Part shown: positions 1-10,487 of the stretch, piece after piece
How the letters are laid out: each line of letters begins with the position of its first letter
How positions within the stretch are numbered: position 1 is the stretch's first letter
Assembly: GCA_013140455.1 (NCBI GenBank)
Contig: JABFSU010000055.1
Location: 1 to 63,549, forward strand
Direction of reading: 5' to 3'
DNA from: Nitrospira sp.
GTDB taxonomy: Bacteria > Nitrospirota > Nitrospiria > Nitrospirales > Nitrospiraceae
Length of the DNA stretch: 63,549 nucleotides
The notes under the pieces: generated by a model
What the model was told of the DNA's origin: nothing
What the model saw: the letters and a program-made list of their open reading frames with translations, nothing else
The model's database searches: none
Position numbers and translations under genes: made by a program

Positions 1-80
1 GCTGATGCGAAGTGGAGCGGGGTGAAGCAACCGGACGCGGGGGTGACCATCGGATGATGCCGCATAAGCAGGAGATGGCC

Positions 81-1607
81 ATGGATGGGTTGGGTGTCGT
101 GGTAATGGCGGCCGGGCGTGGCACGCGTATGCGATCGGAGCAGGCCAAAGTGCTGCATCAGATCGTCGGGCGTCCGATGATCCGGTATGCACTCGATGTC
201 GCCTGTGCGGTGGCCGGGCATTCAGTCGCCGTCGTCGTGGGGCATCAGGCTGGGCAAGTACGTGCGGTGCTGGAGTCGGCGCTCGCGGGCCAGTCGGGCG
301 GCGCGGCGGTGCACATCGTCGAGCAGGTTCAGCAATTGGGAACGGGGCATGCGGTGTTGCAAACACGCTCCGTATTTTCGTCCGGCAGGGGCAAGGCGCC
401 TGCGGCCTATCTCATTCTCAACGGTGATACCCCGCTGCTGCAAGACTCGACATTGCGTGCGTTGTTGCAGACGCATCGTGCAGCCGGTGCGACAGTTACC
501 CTCTTGACGGCGATTCTGGATAACCCTGGAGGCTATGGTCGGGTCGTCCGCCGGACGGCGAAGGGTGCATCCGGTGCCGTCCATGCGTCCGCCGACGTGG
601 TGAAGATCGTCGAAGATCGCGATGCGTCTCCGGAAGAACGAGCCATCCGAGAAATCAATGTCGGGACCTATGTCGTCGATGGGCCCTTTCTCTTTGCGGC
701 GCTGGATAAAGTGCAGCCACACAATGCGCAGGGCGAGTACTACCTGACGGACATCGTCGATATGGCGGTCACGCAGGGGCATCGGGTCGCGGCGCTGCCG
801 CTGACGAATCCGGATGAAGGACTGGGGGTCAATACCCGGTTGCAGTTGGCGGAGGCTGAGCAGGTGATTCGCCAGCAGATCCGGCGGCGCTGGATGGAAG
901 CCGGTGTGACGATGATCGACCCGGCCTCCACATGGATCGACGCTGAGGCCGTGATTGGGAAAGACACGACCTTGCATCCGAACGTGACCGTGGAAGGGAA
1001 GACGGTCATCGGAGAGAGCTGTGAAATCCGTTCCTTCACGCGGCTGACGAATTGTGTCGTCGGGGCCCATGTGACGATTCTGGATCATTGCGTCTGTGCC
1101 GACTCGCAGATCGACGAGCAGGCCACGCTTGGTCCCTTTGTACATTTGCGCCCCGGTGTGCGGGTGCGCAAGAAGGCGAAGGTCGGTAACTTTGTCGAGA
1201 TGAAGAAGACGGATCTGGGCGAAGGAGCCAAGGCCAACCATCTGAGCTATCTGGGGGATGCGACGATCGGCAAGGGCGTCAATATTGGCGCCGGGACGAT
1301 TACGTGTAACTATGACGGGGTGCATAAGTATCAGACGATTGTAGGCGATCATGTGTTTTTGGGGAGCGATACGCAGCTGATCGCGCCTGTGACGGTGGGA
1401 GCCGGAGCGGTCATTGCGGCCGGCACGACGGTCACGCAGGATGTGCCGGCAGATGCGTTAGCGATTGCCCGGGTGGCGCAGGTCAATCGGGCCGGATGGG
1501 CCGCCAGGCGGCGTGCGCTGTTGGCGAATGAGAAGCAGGTTCCGGTAAAGCCCGCCGGTAAGCGAACGGCGGTAACCAAGGCGTCCAGCAAGAAGAAGCG
1601 GAGGTAG
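81..1607 (+). CDS. glmU: Bifunctional UDP-GlcNAc pyrophosphorylase / glucosamine-1-P acetyltransferase
   Basis: GlmU acetylates glucosamine-1-phosphate and then joins it to UTP, giving UDP-GlcNAc for peptidoglycan and lipid A in the cytoplasm. The N-terminus carries the nucleotidyltransferase signature AAGRGTRM, and roughly residues 250-470 form a hexapeptide-repeat beta-helix with the acetyltransferase region around NFVEMKK and NHLSYLGDA. A Lys/Arg-rich tail of about 30 residues extends beyond the usual 456-residue length. I prefer the ATG at 81 because AGGAG lies 6 bases upstream; in-frame starts at 12 (GTG), 54 and 75 would lengthen it. Seven bases separate it from glmS, the preceding pathway step, so co-transcription is likely. 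Confidence 0.96.
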   Translation: MDGLGVVVMAAGRGTRMRSEQAKVLHQIVGRPMIRYALDVACAVAGHSVAVVVGHQAGQVRAVLESALAGQSGGAAVHIVEQVQQLGTGHAVLQTRSVFSSGRGKAPAAYLILNGDTPLLQDSTLRALLQTHRAAGATVTLLTAILDNPGGYGRVVRRTAKGASGAVHASADVVKIVEDRDASPEERAIREINVGTYVVDGPFLFAALDKVQPHNAQGEYYLTDIVDMAVTQGHRVAALPLTNPDEGLGVNTRLQLAEAEQVIRQQIRRRWMEAGVTMIDPASTWIDAEAVIGKDTTLHPNVTVEGKTVIGESCEIRSFTRLTNCVVGAHVTILDHCVCADSQIDEQATLGPFVHLRPGVRVRKKAKVGNFVEMKKTDLGEGAKANHLSYLGDATIGKGVNIGAGTITCNYDGVHKYQTIVGDHVFLGSDTQLIAPVTVGAGAVIAAGTTVTQDVPADALAIARVAQVNRAGWAARRRALLANEKQVPVKPAGKRTAVTKASSKKKRR

Positions 1608-1614
1608 ACGATCG

Positions 1615-3444
1615 ATGTGTGGGATTGTCGGATATGTGGGAAACCAAGAGGCGGTTCCGATTCTGATCGGCGGGCTGGCCAAGTTAGAGTATCGCGGGTA
1701 CGACTCCGCGGGTGTCGCCATCCAGCAGGGGCAGAAAATTACTGTGCGGCGCAGCGTCGGCAAGCTGGTCAATCTCCAAAAGTCGCTTCAAGAAAAAGAG
1801 CTGAGCGGCATGGTGGGTATCGGCCACACCCGCTGGGCCACGCACGGCAAGCCGTCTGAGCAGAATGCCCATCCGCATCGATCGAAGGGCTGTGTCCTCG
1901 TGCACAACGGCATCATTGAAAATTATCAGCCGCTGAAGCAGCAGTTGGAAAAAGAGGGCTACAAGTTTCAGTCGGAGACCGACACGGAAGTGCTGGCCCA
2001 TTTGATCGATAAGTATCTCCAGAAGGGGCAGGGATTGGCGGATGCCGTTCGGTCGGCGACGAAGGATGTGCGCGGGAGCTATGCCTTGGCGGTGATCTCT
2101 GAGAAGGAGCCGGGGACCTTGATCGCCGCGCGGTCCGGTTGTCCGCTGGTGGTCGGCCGAACGAAGCAGGCGTCGTTTGTCGCGTCCGACGTGATGGCCA
2201 TGCTGGCGCACACGCGGGATGTAACCTACCTTGAAGAGGGCGACGTCGCGGTGGTCACGCAACATGAGATGCAGCTGACTGATCCCGATGGCCATCCGGT
2301 GTCTCGGAAAGCCACAAAGATTACCTGGGATGCTTCAGCCGTGGAGAAGAGCGGGTATCCGCATTTCATGCTGAAGGAGATTCACGAGCAGCCCCAGACC
2401 ATTCTCGATACCATGCGCGGGCGGTACTCCTACGAAACCGGAGAAGCCGATTTGCCGGACATCGGACTCACGCCTAAGGAATTCGCGGCGGTAGAGCGGA
2501 TCTGGATCGTGGCCTGCGGGACTTCCTGGCATGCCGGGTTGGTCGGCAAGTATCTCTTTGAGGAAATGGTGCGGACGCCGGTGCAAGTCGATATCGGGAG
2601 CGAGTTTCGCTATCGCGATCCGCTGGTCGGGAAGAACGACCTGTTCATTACGATTTCCCAATCGGGCGAAACGGCCGACACGCTGGCAGCGGCACGGGAA
2701 GCGAAGGAGAAGGGCGCACGCGTGGTATCCATCGTGAACGTGGTCGGCAGTACGCTGGCACGTGAGTCGGACGGTGTGCTCTATACCCATTGCGGGCCGG
2801 AAATCGGTGTGGCCTCGACCAAAGCGTTTACCGCACAGCTCACGGCGCTGTATCTGCTGTCGCTCCATCTGGCGCGCGTGCGCAAGGTGATGAATGTGGC
2901 CGACGGCAAGGGCTGGTTGGACCGGCTGGTGCAATTGCCCGCTCTCGTTGAGCGGGTGCTGGGCCGGGAAGCCGAAGTGGTCGCCATTGCCAAGCGCTAT
3001 TACAAGAAGCGAAATTTTCTGTTCCTGGGGCGTGGGATTAACTATCCCATTGCGCTGGAAGGCTCTCTCAAGTTGAAAGAGATTTCCTATATCCATGCCG
3101 AAGGGTATCCGGCGGGAGAAATGAAGCATGGTCCGATTGCGCTGATCGACAAGGACATGCCGGTGGTGGTGCTGGCGCCGCGCGATCGCTTGTATGAAAA
3201 GACGGTGAGCAATCTGATGGAAGTGAAGGCTCGGCATGCGCCGGTGATCGCGTTTGTGGCTGAAGGCGAGCGCGAGCTTGGGAAAACCGCCGATGCGGTG
3301 TTTACGATTCCGGACACGCATCCGTTGCTCTCGCCCATTCTGTTCACGATACCTTTGCAGTTGTTGGCGTATCATATTGCCGTGTTACGCGGAGCGGATG
3401 TGGATCAGCCGCGGAACCTCGCGAAAAGTGTGACGGTGGAGTGA
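1615..3444 (+). CDS. glmS: Glutamine--fructose-6-phosphate aminotransferase (isomerizing)
   Basis: GlmS makes glucosamine-6-phosphate from fructose-6-phosphate and glutamine, the first committed step towards UDP-GlcNAc. The protein (609 residues, typical length) starts MCGIVGYVG, so Cys2 is the N-terminal nucleophile after Met removal, and the glutaminase domain covers about residues 2-220. Two SIS sugar-isomerase domains follow, with the ISQSGETADT phosphosugar loop and the conserved C-terminal NLAKSVTVE. It sits directly behind glmU. No glmS-ribozyme-like leader could be placed, because only seven bases separate the two genes. Confidence 0.98.
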   Translation: MCGIVGYVGNQEAVPILIGGLAKLEYRGYDSAGVAIQQGQKITVRRSVGKLVNLQKSLQEKELSGMVGIGHTRWATHGKPSEQNAHPHRSKGCVLVHNGIIENYQPLKQQLEKEGYKFQSETDTEVLAHLIDKYLQKGQGLADAVRSATKDVRGSYALAVISEKEPGTLIAARSGCPLVVGRTKQASFVASDVMAMLAHTRDVTYLEEGDVAVVTQHEMQLTDPDGHPVSRKATKITWDASAVEKSGYPHFMLKEIHEQPQTILDTMRGRYSYETGEADLPDIGLTPKEFAAVERIWIVACGTSWHAGLVGKYLFEEMVRTPVQVDIGSEFRYRDPLVGKNDLFITISQSGETADTLAAAREAKEKGARVVSIVNVVGSTLARESDGVLYTHCGPEIGVASTKAFTAQLTALYLLSLHLARVRKVMNVADGKGWLDRLVQLPALVERVLGREAEVVAIAKRYYKKRNFLFLGRGINYPIALEGSLKLKEISYIHAEGYPAGEMKHGPIALIDKDMPVVVLAPRDRLYEKTVSNLMEVKARHAPVIAFVAEGERELGKTADAVFTIPDTHPLLSPILFTIPLQLLAYHIAVLRGADVDQPRNLAKSVTVE

Positions 3445-3536
3445 GGGGCAAAGGTAGGTCCCCGTGCTCGCTCAACGCGCGACCTCAGATGGTCCTCGTT
3501 GAATGCGCGCAGTAGGGGATCCTACCTCCGCCCCTC
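3443..3536. repeat. Long imperfect inverted repeat (REP-like) between glmS and gatC
   Basis: The arms 3443-3463 (GAGGGGC, then AGGTAGG, then CCCC) and 3515-3536 (GGGG, then CCTACCT, then GCCCCTC) pair over about 21 positions with two mismatches and one bulge. The interior holds a weaker second pairing between CTCAACGCGCG and GTTGAATGCGCGC. The left arm begins inside the glmS stop codon. No T-tract follows, so it is not a classic intrinsic terminator; it resembles a REP-type intergenic palindrome or a processing hairpin separating glmS from gatC. Confidence 0.6.
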
Positions 3537-3561
3537 TTAGAAAAGAGAAGGGAAGGAAATA

Positions 3562-3849
3562 GTGGAGATTACCAAGCAGGAAGTTGAGAAGGTGGCGAAG
3601 CTGGCGCGGCTGCAGGTGACTGAGAGTGAGGTGGCCGTGTTTACCAAGCAGTTGAGTCAGATTCTGACGCATGTCGAGACGCTCAAGAAATACAATACGG
3701 ACGGGGTTCAGCCGACGGCGACGGTGTTGGGCCAGGTCAATGTGTTTCGCGACGATGTGGTGCGGCCGTCGTTGTCGGTCGAGCAGGCGCTCGCCAATGC
3801 GCCGGAGCGAGAAGCGGACGGATTCTGCGTGCCGAAGATTATTGATTAA
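3562..3849 (+). CDS. gatC: Asp/Glu-tRNA(Asn/Gln) amidotransferase subunit C
   Basis: GatC is the small scaffold subunit of GatCAB, which converts Glu-tRNA(Gln) and/or Asp-tRNA(Asn) to the amidated forms. The 95-residue protein has the family pattern: an N-terminal EVEKVAKLARLQVTESE helix, an ILTHVETLKKYNTDGVQPT centre, and a C-terminal LANAPEREADGFCVPKII. The start is GTG at 3562, with GGAAGGA just upstream. It is separated from gatA by panD, while gatB lies about 2.6 kb further on. Confidence 0.95.
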   Translation: MEITKQEVEKVAKLARLQVTESEVAVFTKQLSQILTHVETLKKYNTDGVQPTATVLGQVNVFRDDVVRPSLSVEQALANAPEREADGFCVPKIID

Positions 3850-3870
3850 GATCCCTGCAGCGCGGGGATC
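3850..3870 (+). other. Short stem-loop between gatC and panD
   Basis: GATCCC (3850-3855) pairs with GGGATC (3865-3870) across a nine-base loop, starting at the base after the gatC stop and ending shortly before the panD ribosome site (AAAGGAG). It lacks a T-run, so it may be a minor processing or translation-tuning hairpin, or chance. Confidence 0.25.
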
Positions 3871-3888
3871 CAGCCATAAAGGAGTCTC

Positions 3889-4257
3889 ATGTTTCGACAG
3901 ATGTTGCGATCAAAAATTCACCGTGCGACCGTGACCGGCGCACACCTGGAGTATGAGGGGAGTTTGACCGTCGATGAGGAGTTGCTGGAAGCCGCCGGCA
4001 TTCTTCCGTATGAGGCCGTCGTCTGTTCGAATCTCAATAACGGCGAACGGTTCATGACCTACGCGATCACCGGAAAGCGGGGCGGCGGAGAAATCATCTT
4101 GAACGGGCCGACGGCGCGGAAGGGCGCGACGGGCGATCAAATCATCATCTTCTGTTACGAGTACTACAGCGAAGAAGAGATCAAACGGCACGCGCCCAAG
4201 ATCGTTCGCGTGGATGGAAAGAACCGCATCGTCGAGGCGGCGGCAAAACACCCATGA
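3889..4257 (+). CDS. panD: Aspartate 1-decarboxylase precursor
   Basis: PanD decarboxylates L-aspartate to beta-alanine for pantothenate and CoA synthesis. It is a pyruvoyl enzyme made by self-cleavage between Gly24 and Ser25; both are present here (YEGSL, residues 22-26). The 122-residue length is normal, and conserved segments such as NLNNGERF and [10 protein letters not shown] are visible. An AAAGGAG site precedes the ATG. Its last codons overlap the gatA start (4254), so the two are probably translationally coupled. A CoA-pathway gene inside a gatC-gatA pair is presumably a transcription-unit convenience. Confidence 0.97.
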   Translation: MFRQMLRSKIHRATVTGAHLEYEGSLTVDEELLEAAGILPYEAVVCSNLNNGERFMTYAITGKRGGGEIILNGPTARKGATGDQIIIFCYEYYSEEEIKRHAPKIVRVDGKNRIVEAAAKHP

Positions 4258-5720
4258 GTCTTCACAAACTGACGCTCTGCGAATTGCAGCGGAAATTCAC
4301 GGCAGGCGAAGTCACGGCCAAGGAAATTGCGCGCGCCTATTTTCTGCGTATCGGGCAGGTCGAGCCGAAGGTCAAAGCGTACGTGACGACCCGGAAAGAG
4401 CAGGCGATGATTGACGCAGCTGCGTTGGATGACTCGCTGAAGGGTTGGCGGAAAACGCAGCCGATGATGGGGATGCCCCTGGCGATCAAGGACAACCTCT
4501 GCACCGAGGGCGTCACGACCACCTGCAGCTCGCGGATGCTCCAGAATTTCGTGCCGCCTTATGATGCTACGGTGATTGCGAAGTTGCGGGCACAGGGGTA
4601 TCTGCTGTTGGGGAAGACCAATCTCGATGAGTTCGCGATGGGTTCCTCGACGGAAAACTCGGCCTTCGGCCCCAGCCGCAATCCCTGGAATCTGCAATGT
4701 GTGCCGGGCGGATCGAGCGGCGGGTCGGCGGCGGCGGTGGCGGCGGACGAGTGCGCGGCGGCGCTCGGATCGGATACCGGCGGGTCGATTCGTCAGCCGG
4801 CGGCATTTTGCGGTGTGGTCGGACTGAAGCCGACCTATGGCCGTGTGTCGCGCTATGGGTTGATCGCCTTCGCGTCGTCGCTCGATCAGATCGGGCCCAT
4901 CACGAAGGATGTGGCGGACGCTGCCTTTCTCTTGAGTGTCATTGCCGGGCACGATCCGATGGACTCGACCTCGGCCGATGTGCCGGTGCCCGACTACATG
5001 AAAGCGCTGAAGAAAAAAGATCTGAAGAAGTTGAAGGTCGGGATTCCGGCAGAGTTCTTTGCGGAGGGGCTCGATCCGGAAGTCGAGCAGGCCGTCCGCG
5101 CGGCGATCGATGAATTGAAGAGTCTCGGTGGGGAGATCAAAGAGATTCAGCTCCCGCGCACCGATGCGGCGGTGGCGGTGTATTACGTCATTGCCACGGC
5201 GGAAGCGAGTTCGAATCTGGCCCGCTTCGACGGGGTGAAGTTTGGCCTTCGTTCGAAAGATACCAAAGATCTGTTGGACCTCTATACCAAGACCCGCCAG
5301 GAGGGGTTCGGCCCGGAGGTCAAGCGCCGGATCATGCTGGGCACCTATGCACTGAGCTCCGGCTACTACGATGCCTACTACGGGAAGGCGCAGGCGGTGC
5401 GGACGTTGATCCGGCAGGATTTTGACGCGGCCTTCAAAGAGGTTGATCTGATTGTGACTCCCGTGACGCCGACGCCGGCCTTTAAACTGGGCGAGAAAAG
5501 CGAAGATCCCTTGCAGATGTATCTCTCGGATATTTTTACGATCTCCGTCAATTTAGCCGGCTTGCCGGCCATCGCGTTGCCCTGTGGATTCAGCAAGGCC
5601 GGACTGCCGATCGGTTTGCAGCTCATTGGACGGGCATTTCAAGAAGACACCCTGTTGAGAGCCGCTCATGCGTATGAACAGTCGACGCAGTGGCGTGCCA
5701 AGAAACCGGCGATCCGATGA
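4254..5720 (+). CDS. gatA: Asp/Glu-tRNA(Asn/Gln) amidotransferase subunit A
   Basis: GatA is the glutaminase subunit that releases ammonia for GatB. It belongs to the amidase-signature family, and the Ser-cisSer-Lys triad is intact at the canonical positions: Lys79 (PLAIKDN), Ser154 (GGSSGGS) and Ser178 (DTGGSIRQP). The 488-residue length is typical. The ATG at 4254 overlaps the end of panD. A genome with gatCAB often lacks glutaminyl- or asparaginyl-tRNA synthetase, which would make this complex essential; that cannot be verified here. Confidence 0.97.
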   Translation: MSLHKLTLCELQRKFTAGEVTAKEIARAYFLRIGQVEPKVKAYVTTRKEQAMIDAAALDDSLKGWRKTQPMMGMPLAIKDNLCTEGVTTTCSSRMLQNFVPPYDATVIAKLRAQGYLLLGKTNLDEFAMGSSTENSAFGPSRNPWNLQCVPGGSSGGSAAAVAADECAAALGSDTGGSIRQPAAFCGVVGLKPTYGRVSRYGLIAFASSLDQIGPITKDVADAAFLLSVIAGHDPMDSTSADVPVPDYMKALKKKDLKKLKVGIPAEFFAEGLDPEVEQAVRAAIDELKSLGGEIKEIQLPRTDAAVAVYYVIATAEASSNLARFDGVKFGLRSKDTKDLLDLYTKTRQEGFGPEVKRRIMLGTYALSSGYYDAYYGKAQAVRTLIRQDFDAAFKEVDLIVTPVTPTPAFKLGEKSEDPLQMYLSDIFTISVNLAGLPAIALPCGFSKAGLPIGLQLIGRAFQEDTLLRAAHAYEQSTQWRAKKPAIR

Positions 5721-5753
5721 GGTGTCAGGCGTGAGCAGGAACGGGAGGGGATC

Positions 5754-6161
5754 ATGACCATTGTAGAGATGTCAGCCATCCTGATCGCGGTGGCGTTTGC
5801 GGTGCTGGTGGGCTATCTCGTCCCGGTGTTGATTCAGCTTCGGAAGACCGTGGCGGAGTCTGAGCAACTGCTGGCCAAAATGAATGCGGACATGCCGCCC
5901 CTTGTCGCCGACCTGCGCAGCATGAGTCAGAGCTTGAACGACCTGGCAGATCAGGCCCGCGGCGGGGTCGAGCATGCGGCGGTGTTGCTGCATGCTGTGG
6001 GCGAAGTCGGCGAATCCGTGCAGCAGGTCCATAATGTCGTGCGTGGGACGAGTGGCACGTTGTTGAGCAACGTGGCGAGTGTGGTTGCCGGGTTTAAAGC
6101 GGCGACACAGGTTGTGCGTGAACGAATGAAACACGAAGGAGAGCACCACAATGGCGGATGA
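5754..6161 (+). CDS. DUF948-type membrane-anchored protein
   Basis: A 135-residue protein with one N-terminal membrane helix (about residues 7-28, ILIAVAFAVLVGYLVPVLI) and a cytoplasmic helical region typical of DUF948 proteins (RKTVAESEQLLAKMNADMP, then repeated LxxL-type heptads). The family is found next to YtxH-like stress proteins and its biochemical role is unknown. Here it overlaps the YtxH-like gene by 11 bases, which supports a paired function at the inner membrane. GGGAGGGG lies upstream of the ATG. Confidence 0.75.
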   Translation: MTIVEMSAILIAVAFAVLVGYLVPVLIQLRKTVAESEQLLAKMNADMPPLVADLRSMSQSLNDLADQARGGVEHAAVLLHAVGEVGESVQQVHNVVRGTSGTLLSNVASVVAGFKAATQVVRERMKHEGEHHNGG

Positions 6162-6468
6162 ACGAGGATCTTCTGCAAACGTACTCGTAGCCTTTCTGAG
6201 TGGCGCCGCATTAGGCGCGGTCGCGGCGCTGTTGTTGGCACCGCAATCGGGACGTGAATCCCGCGAGCAGCTTCGGGGCTACGCGCGGCGCGCCGAAGAT
6301 AATCTGCGGGATTTGGCCGGCCGGGCCGGCGAGTCGTTCGAAGATGTGGTTGATCAGGGCAAAGAATTCGTCGACTCACAAAAGTCGGTGTTGCGGGAGG
6401 CCTTTGAGGCCGGTCGTGAAGCGATGAAGCGTGAGCGTGACCGCATGCGTGGAGAGGAACAGGGCTGA
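6151..6468 (+). CDS. YtxH-like small membrane protein
   Basis: A 105-residue protein whose first 35 residues form a membrane helix ([21 protein letters not shown]) followed by PQSGRESR, the hallmark of YtxH/gas-vesicle-like stress proteins. The remainder is a charged, probably coiled helix ([18 protein letters not shown]). Family members are induced by envelope or general stress in some bacteria, but their activity is not established. It overlaps the preceding DUF948 gene and ends two bases before gatB, so all are probably read together. Confidence 0.75.
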   Translation: MADERGSSANVLVAFLSGAALGAVAALLLAPQSGRESREQLRGYARRAEDNLRDLAGRAGESFEDVVDQGKEFVDSQKSVLREAFEAGREAMKRERDRMRGEEQG

Positions 6469-6470
6469 GG

Positions 6471-7901
6471 ATGATCTACGAAGTTGTCATCGGGGTCGAG
6501 GTGCATGCGCAGTTGCGCACGAAGACCAAAATGTTCTGCGGCTGCGGCACCACATTCGGCCGTTCGCCGAATAGCCAGACCTGTCCGGTCTGTCTGGGAT
6601 TGCCCGGCACGTTGCCGGTCATCAACCGCGCTGCCGTGGAAATGGCCGTGCGGGCGGGGCTGGCGTTGAATTGCACGATCGGTGCGAACAATCAATTCGA
6701 CCGGAAGAACTATTTCTACCCCGATCTTCCCAAGGGCTACCAAATCTCCCAGTACGAATCGCCGATTTGCGAGCATGGCTGGATCGAGATCGCGGTCGGC
6801 GACAGCAACAAGCGGGTCAAGATCCGGCGGGCCCATCTGGAAGAAGATGCCGGGAAGAATGTGCATGAGACCGGCACCAGCGGCAGCCGGGTCGATCTGA
6901 ATCGCGCCGGGACGCCGCTGCTGGAAATTGTGACAGAGCCAGACATGCGGTCGGCCGATGAAGTCGTCGCCTACTTGAAGGGCCTACGGGATATTCTGAT
7001 GTATCTCGATGTCTGCGACGGCAACATGGATGAAGGCAGTTTCCGCTGCGAGCCGAATCTGTCGCTCCGTCCGCTGGGTCAGAAAGAATTCGGCACGAAG
7101 GTCGAGCTGAAGAACATCAACTCCTTCAAGTTCGTGAAGGATGCGATCGAGTACGAGATCAAGCGGCAGACCAAGGTGTTGAGCGAAGGCGGGAAGATTT
7201 ATCAGGAAACGCGCCTCTGGAATCTGGATCGCGGTGAGACGGCGGTCATGCGCTCGAAAGAAGAAGCACATGACTACCGCTATTTCCCTGATCCGGATCT
7301 GGTGCCGTTGAAGCTCGATAAGGAATGGATTGAGGGATTTCGTGGCAGCGTGCCGGAGTTGCCGGCAGTGCGAGTCAGTCGATTGGTACGCGACTATGGA
7401 TTGCCCGAGTACGATGCGGGTGTGCTGACCGTGTCTAAGGGCATCGCGGATTACTTCGAAGCTTGTGTGAAGCTGTTCAATCAGCCCAAGACCGTCAGCA
7501 ACTGGGTGATGGGTGAGCTGACGAGGGAGTTGAACCTCGCGGGGACCGATATCACGGCCTCACCGGTGACGCCTGAGCGGTTGATCGATCTGCTGCACCT
7601 GGTCGAGAAGGGGACCATCAGTTTGAAGGTGGCCCGTGAGATTTTCCCCGAGCTCTATCGCAGCGGGAAGCAGCCGGAGCAGATCGTCCAGGAAAAGGGT
7701 CTGACGCAAGTCTCCGACGAGGGGGCACTGGACAAGATCATCGACGAAGTGCTGACGAAAAATCCGGCACAGGTGGCGCAGTTCAAGGAAGGGAAACAGC
7801 AAGTGCTGGGTTTCCTGGTCGGGCAGGTGATGAAGGCCAGCGGGGGCAAAGCAAATCCAGGCAAGGTGAATGAGTTGTTGAAGAAGAAGTTCAGCAGTTA
7901 G
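6471..7901 (+). CDS. gatB: Asp/Glu-tRNA(Asn/Gln) amidotransferase subunit B
   Basis: GatB phosphorylates the mischarged aminoacyl group and amidates it with ammonia channelled from GatA. The sequence begins [20 protein letters not shown] and shows the zinc-type Cys pairs CGCG and CPVC, the [11 protein letters not shown] segment and a C-terminal helical tail domain (about residues 320-476) that binds tRNA. The 476-residue length is normal. It completes the gatCAB set together with 3562 and 4254. Confidence 0.97.
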   Translation: MIYEVVIGVEVHAQLRTKTKMFCGCGTTFGRSPNSQTCPVCLGLPGTLPVINRAAVEMAVRAGLALNCTIGANNQFDRKNYFYPDLPKGYQISQYESPICEHGWIEIAVGDSNKRVKIRRAHLEEDAGKNVHETGTSGSRVDLNRAGTPLLEIVTEPDMRSADEVVAYLKGLRDILMYLDVCDGNMDEGSFRCEPNLSLRPLGQKEFGTKVELKNINSFKFVKDAIEYEIKRQTKVLSEGGKIYQETRLWNLDRGETAVMRSKEEAHDYRYFPDPDLVPLKLDKEWIEGFRGSVPELPAVRVSRLVRDYGLPEYDAGVLTVSKGIADYFEACVKLFNQPKTVSNWVMGELTRELNLAGTDITASPVTPERLIDLLHLVEKGTISLKVAREIFPELYRSGKQPEQIVQEKGLTQVSDEGALDKIIDEVLTKNPAQVAQFKEGKQQVLGFLVGQVMKASGGKANPGKVNELLKKKFSS

Positions 7902-7927
7902 GACGTGATACTAACCGAGGAGCGTAG

Positions 7928-9220
<1,293 letters not shown>

Positions 9221-9237
9221 GAAGTCATTGGGATTGC

Positions 9238-9597
9238 ATGATCATTAAGCAAAATCGCGGGCGGGTGTGGCTGGATTGGCAGCGCCGCATGGGCACCGTG
9301 GCTCAGGTGGCTGGCGCCGGTGCCTGCGTCTGGTTGCTGGTTGCCTTTTGTTTTGGAGAAATGGGGCTGCCTCGTTATCTGGCGATGCGCGAGCAGGTCG
9401 CTCAACTTGACCGGGATCTTCTCGCGTTGCGCCGGGACAACGGCGGGTTGCGCGGAGAAATCGCCCGGTTGCAACATGATCCGGCCAAGATCGAACAATT
9501 AGCTCGCGAACGATTGGGGTATGTGCGCAAGGGGGAAACGGTGTATCAGTTGTCTCCCGACCCAGTGAAGGATCGATCGCTTCAGGAGGCCCCATGA
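9238..9597 (+). CDS. FtsB/DivIC-type septum formation initiator
   Basis: A 119-residue bitopic membrane protein: a short basic N-terminus, one membrane helix (about residues 20-42), then a periplasmic coiled coil (REQVAQLDRDLLALRRDNGGL) ending in the family motif region KIEQLARERLGYVRKGETVY. This matches FtsB/DivIC, which bridges FtsL and FtsQ at the divisome. The position directly behind eno is the same as ftsB in many Proteobacteria. It overlaps era by four bases (ATGA). Confidence 0.85.
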   Translation: MIIKQNRGRVWLDWQRRMGTVAQVAGAGACVWLLVAFCFGEMGLPRYLAMREQVAQLDRDLLALRRDNGGLRGEIARLQHDPAKIEQLARERLGYVRKGETVYQLSPDPVKDRSLQEAP

Positions 9598-10478
9598 AAT
9601 TCGGGACGGTAGCGATCATCGGCCGCTCCAATGTGGGAAAGTCCACATTGTTGAACCGATTGCTCGGAGAAAAAATCGCGATTGTATCGAATAAGCCGCA
9701 GACGACCCGGACGCGTATTCTCGGGGTGGCGCATGTGCCGGGCGCGCAGATTGCGTTTCTGGATACGCCGGGGCTGCACAAGCCGGATCACTTGCTGAAC
9801 CGGCGGATGGTGCGGACGACGGTGGAAGCGCTGGACGATGCCGATCTGCTCTATGTGCTGATGGAATCCCTTCATCTGCCAGGGCCCGGCGATCTGGCCG
9901 CGATCACCCATGTGAAAACGGCGATGGCCAAACACCCTCGTCCTGTCATTCTGGTGGTGACGAAAGTTGATGCGGTGAACAAGATCAAGTTATTGCCTGT
10001 GCTGGAGGCCTACGGTCGGCTGTTTCCCTGGACCGAGGTCGTACCGGTGTCTGCGGAGGACGGGGACAACATCGATCGCTTGCTTGAAGTGACCGTTTCC
10101 CATTTGCCCGAGGGCGAAGGGGTGTATAACGAGGATATGCTCACGGACCAGTCCATGCGCACACTGGCGGCCGAATTGATTCGCGAGAAGATTCTTGCGG
10201 CGACGGAGCAGGAAGTGCCCTATTCCGTCGCGGTCGAAATCGAAGAGTTTGTCGAGGAAAGTAAGATTACGCGGATCCGGGCCACGATTCTCGTCGAGCG
10301 GGACACTCAGAAAGGAATCGTGATCGGCAAGCATGGTGAACGGTTGAAGCAGATCAGTACGCAGGCGCGGCAGGATATGGAGCGTGTGTTCGATATGAAG
10401 GTGTTTTTGGAAGTGTGGGTCAAGGTACGGGAAGACTGGCGCGAAGACGAGCGCACGCTCATGGAGCTCGGCTACTAG
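9594..10478 (+). CDS. era: GTPase Era
   Basis: Era binds the 3' end of 16S rRNA and promotes 30S maturation. The 294-residue protein has G1 GRSNVGKST, switch region TTRTRILG, G3 DTPGLHKP and G4 as TKVD instead of the commoner NKxD, then a C-terminal KH RNA-binding domain (GIVIGKHGERLKQI, about residues 240-256). The ATG overlaps the preceding gene by four bases and has AGGAGG just upstream. Confidence 0.97.
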   Translation: MKFGTVAIIGRSNVGKSTLLNRLLGEKIAIVSNKPQTTRTRILGVAHVPGAQIAFLDTPGLHKPDHLLNRRMVRTTVEALDDADLLYVLMESLHLPGPGDLAAITHVKTAMAKHPRPVILVVTKVDAVNKIKLLPVLEAYGRLFPWTEVVPVSAEDGDNIDRLLEVTVSHLPEGEGVYNEDMLTDQSMRTLAAELIREKILAATEQEVPYSVAVEIEEFVEESKITRIRATILVERDTQKGIVIGKHGERLKQISTQARQDMERVFDMKVFLEVWVKVREDWREDERTLMELGY

Positions 10479-10487
10479 GGATCCGCT

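Noticed and set aside
2484-2492. A second ops-like match inside glmS (GGCGGTAGA...)
   Set aside because: It lies in the middle of a coding sequence, the match stops after GGCGGTAG plus one base (no T at the conserved position), and codon usage explains it.
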